A stretch of 6,041 nucleotides of DNA from Candidatus Helarchaeota archaeon (GTDB lineage: Archaea; Asgardarchaeota; Lokiarchaeia; Helarchaeales; HEL-GB-A): NCBI GenBank assembly GCA_013375405.1, contig JABXJU010000241.1, positions 1 to 6,041 on the forward strand, written 5' to 3'. Below are positions 5,720-6,041 of this stretch, one piece after another. Made by a program: the position numbers and the translations under genes. Positions within the stretch are counted from its first letter, which is position 1. Every line of letters starts with the position of its first letter. The notes under the pieces are model-generated. The model made no database searches. It was not told the origin of the DNA and saw only the letters and a program-made list of their open reading frames with translations.

Positions 5720-6041
5720 TATAAAACCTCTGCGAATTTCAAGTCTTGGACATAATTTTTCCCTAAAAATAACGCTATTTCCGCGCGCTCTAATTCTCTG
5801 CCTAAATAGAGGATATGATTCCGATCTTTAATAAGATTCAAGGTTAAAATTTTTTTCCCGAGGGCTTCAGCAGAAGTACCTTAAATTAGAATAGGGGGAT
5901 GTGAGTTTTGATAATGAAGAATAGAAATTACATGGTTATCTGGATCAATCCATATTTTGAAATATCCGTGGGGATCTATTGAATAGGATTCATCAAGCTC
6001 TGTAACAAAAATGGATTGACTGGGTTGGGCAAATGGACCAT
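5719..6041 (-). pseudogene. 3' part of a dihydropteroate synthase-like (DUF4346) gene, interrupted by an in-frame TAA; 5' end outside the window
   Basis: Reading leftward from 6039, one frame is recognisable on both sides of a TAA at 5883-5881. The upstream 52 codons contain Y-S-I-D-P-H-G-Y-F-K-I-W-I-D and V-I-S-I-L-H-Y; the downstream 53 codons contain G-T-S-A-E-A-L-G, Y-L-G-R-E-L-E-R-A-E and N-Y-V-Q-D and end in TAA at 5721-5719. Together these are the conserved blocks of DUF4346, in order, with the stop between I and G where a single residue belongs. DUF4346 ends the archaeal dihydropteroate synthase-related proteins (MJ0107 type), thought to act in methanopterin synthesis, and also occurs in an MtrA context; linkage to mptA favours the former. 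No ATG follows the TAA, so the last 53 residues need readthrough or a corrected base. Whether the TAA is real, a sequencing error or decay cannot be told from one read; the surviving downstream conservation argues for error or very recent mutation. Confidence 0.75.

Noticed and set aside
5218..5831. Two short plus-strand open frames (5218-5406, 5631-5831) opposite mptA and the DUF4346 gene
   Set aside because: Both are antisense shadows of frames with strong family motifs.
5881..5883. Selenocysteine or pyrrolysine at the in-frame stop
   Set aside because: Those amino acids are read from TGA and TAG. The codon here is TAA, and DUF4346 has no known redox or special residue at this position.
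5719..6041. Two separate genes divided by the TAA
   Set aside because: The 53 codons after the stop have no ATG and no plausible start, and they complete a single known domain in the same frame.
1..6041. CRISPR arrays, tRNA or rRNA genes, insertion sequences
   Set aside because: No direct-repeat/spacer pattern, cloverleaf, transposase frame or terminal inverted repeats were found by eye. The two spacers (139 and 77 bp) are too AT-rich and unstructured for RNA genes.

Overview
The window looks archaeal, and an Asgard archaeon or a close relative is the most likely source. The evidence for Archaea is a tetrahydromethanopterin-pathway GTP cyclohydrolase (MptA), a dihydropteroate synthase-like/DUF4346 gene immediately upstream of it, two nucleotidyltransferases of what appears to be an archaeal family (COG1665-like), a CooT-like protein and AT-rich TATA-like promoters. 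The Asgard placement is an inference from a long coiled-coil protein ending in a winged-helix and a RING-like zinc finger; no marker gene in the window proves it. The DNA is AT-rich and densely coded.

Layout. Positions 1-2113 (minus strand) hold most of a large gene that runs off the left edge. Its 704 visible codons encode coiled coil with about five diverged ~100-residue repeats, then a winged-helix-like domain, then a C4H2C2 RING-like zinc finger whose last cysteine is at the window edge. A 139-bp AT-rich spacer (2114-2252) carries divergent promoters. Two tandem paralogous nucleotidyltransferase-fold genes (2253-3293 and 3295-4356, plus strand, 1 bp apart) follow, then a 77-bp spacer and a small CooT-like gene (4434-4772, plus). 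Its stop codon shares the palindrome TTAA with the stop of the convergent mptA gene (4769-5719, minus). Upstream of mptA, and overlapping its start by one base (TAATG), is the 3' end of a dihydropteroate synthase-like/DUF4346 gene that runs off the right edge and is interrupted by an in-frame TAA.

Function. The right part is a C1-carrier (methanopterin) biosynthesis operon read leftward: MptA makes the first pterin intermediate, and the DUF4346 protein probably acts later in the same pathway. The two nucleotidyltransferases look like an ancient duplication whose products may act together; their substrate is unknown. The left gene has the architecture of a cytosolic scaffold with a RING-type tip, which suggests protein modification or complex assembly, but that is inference. 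The observations most worth a second look are the in-frame TAA, the RING-tipped repeat protein and the diverged nucleotidyltransferase pair.
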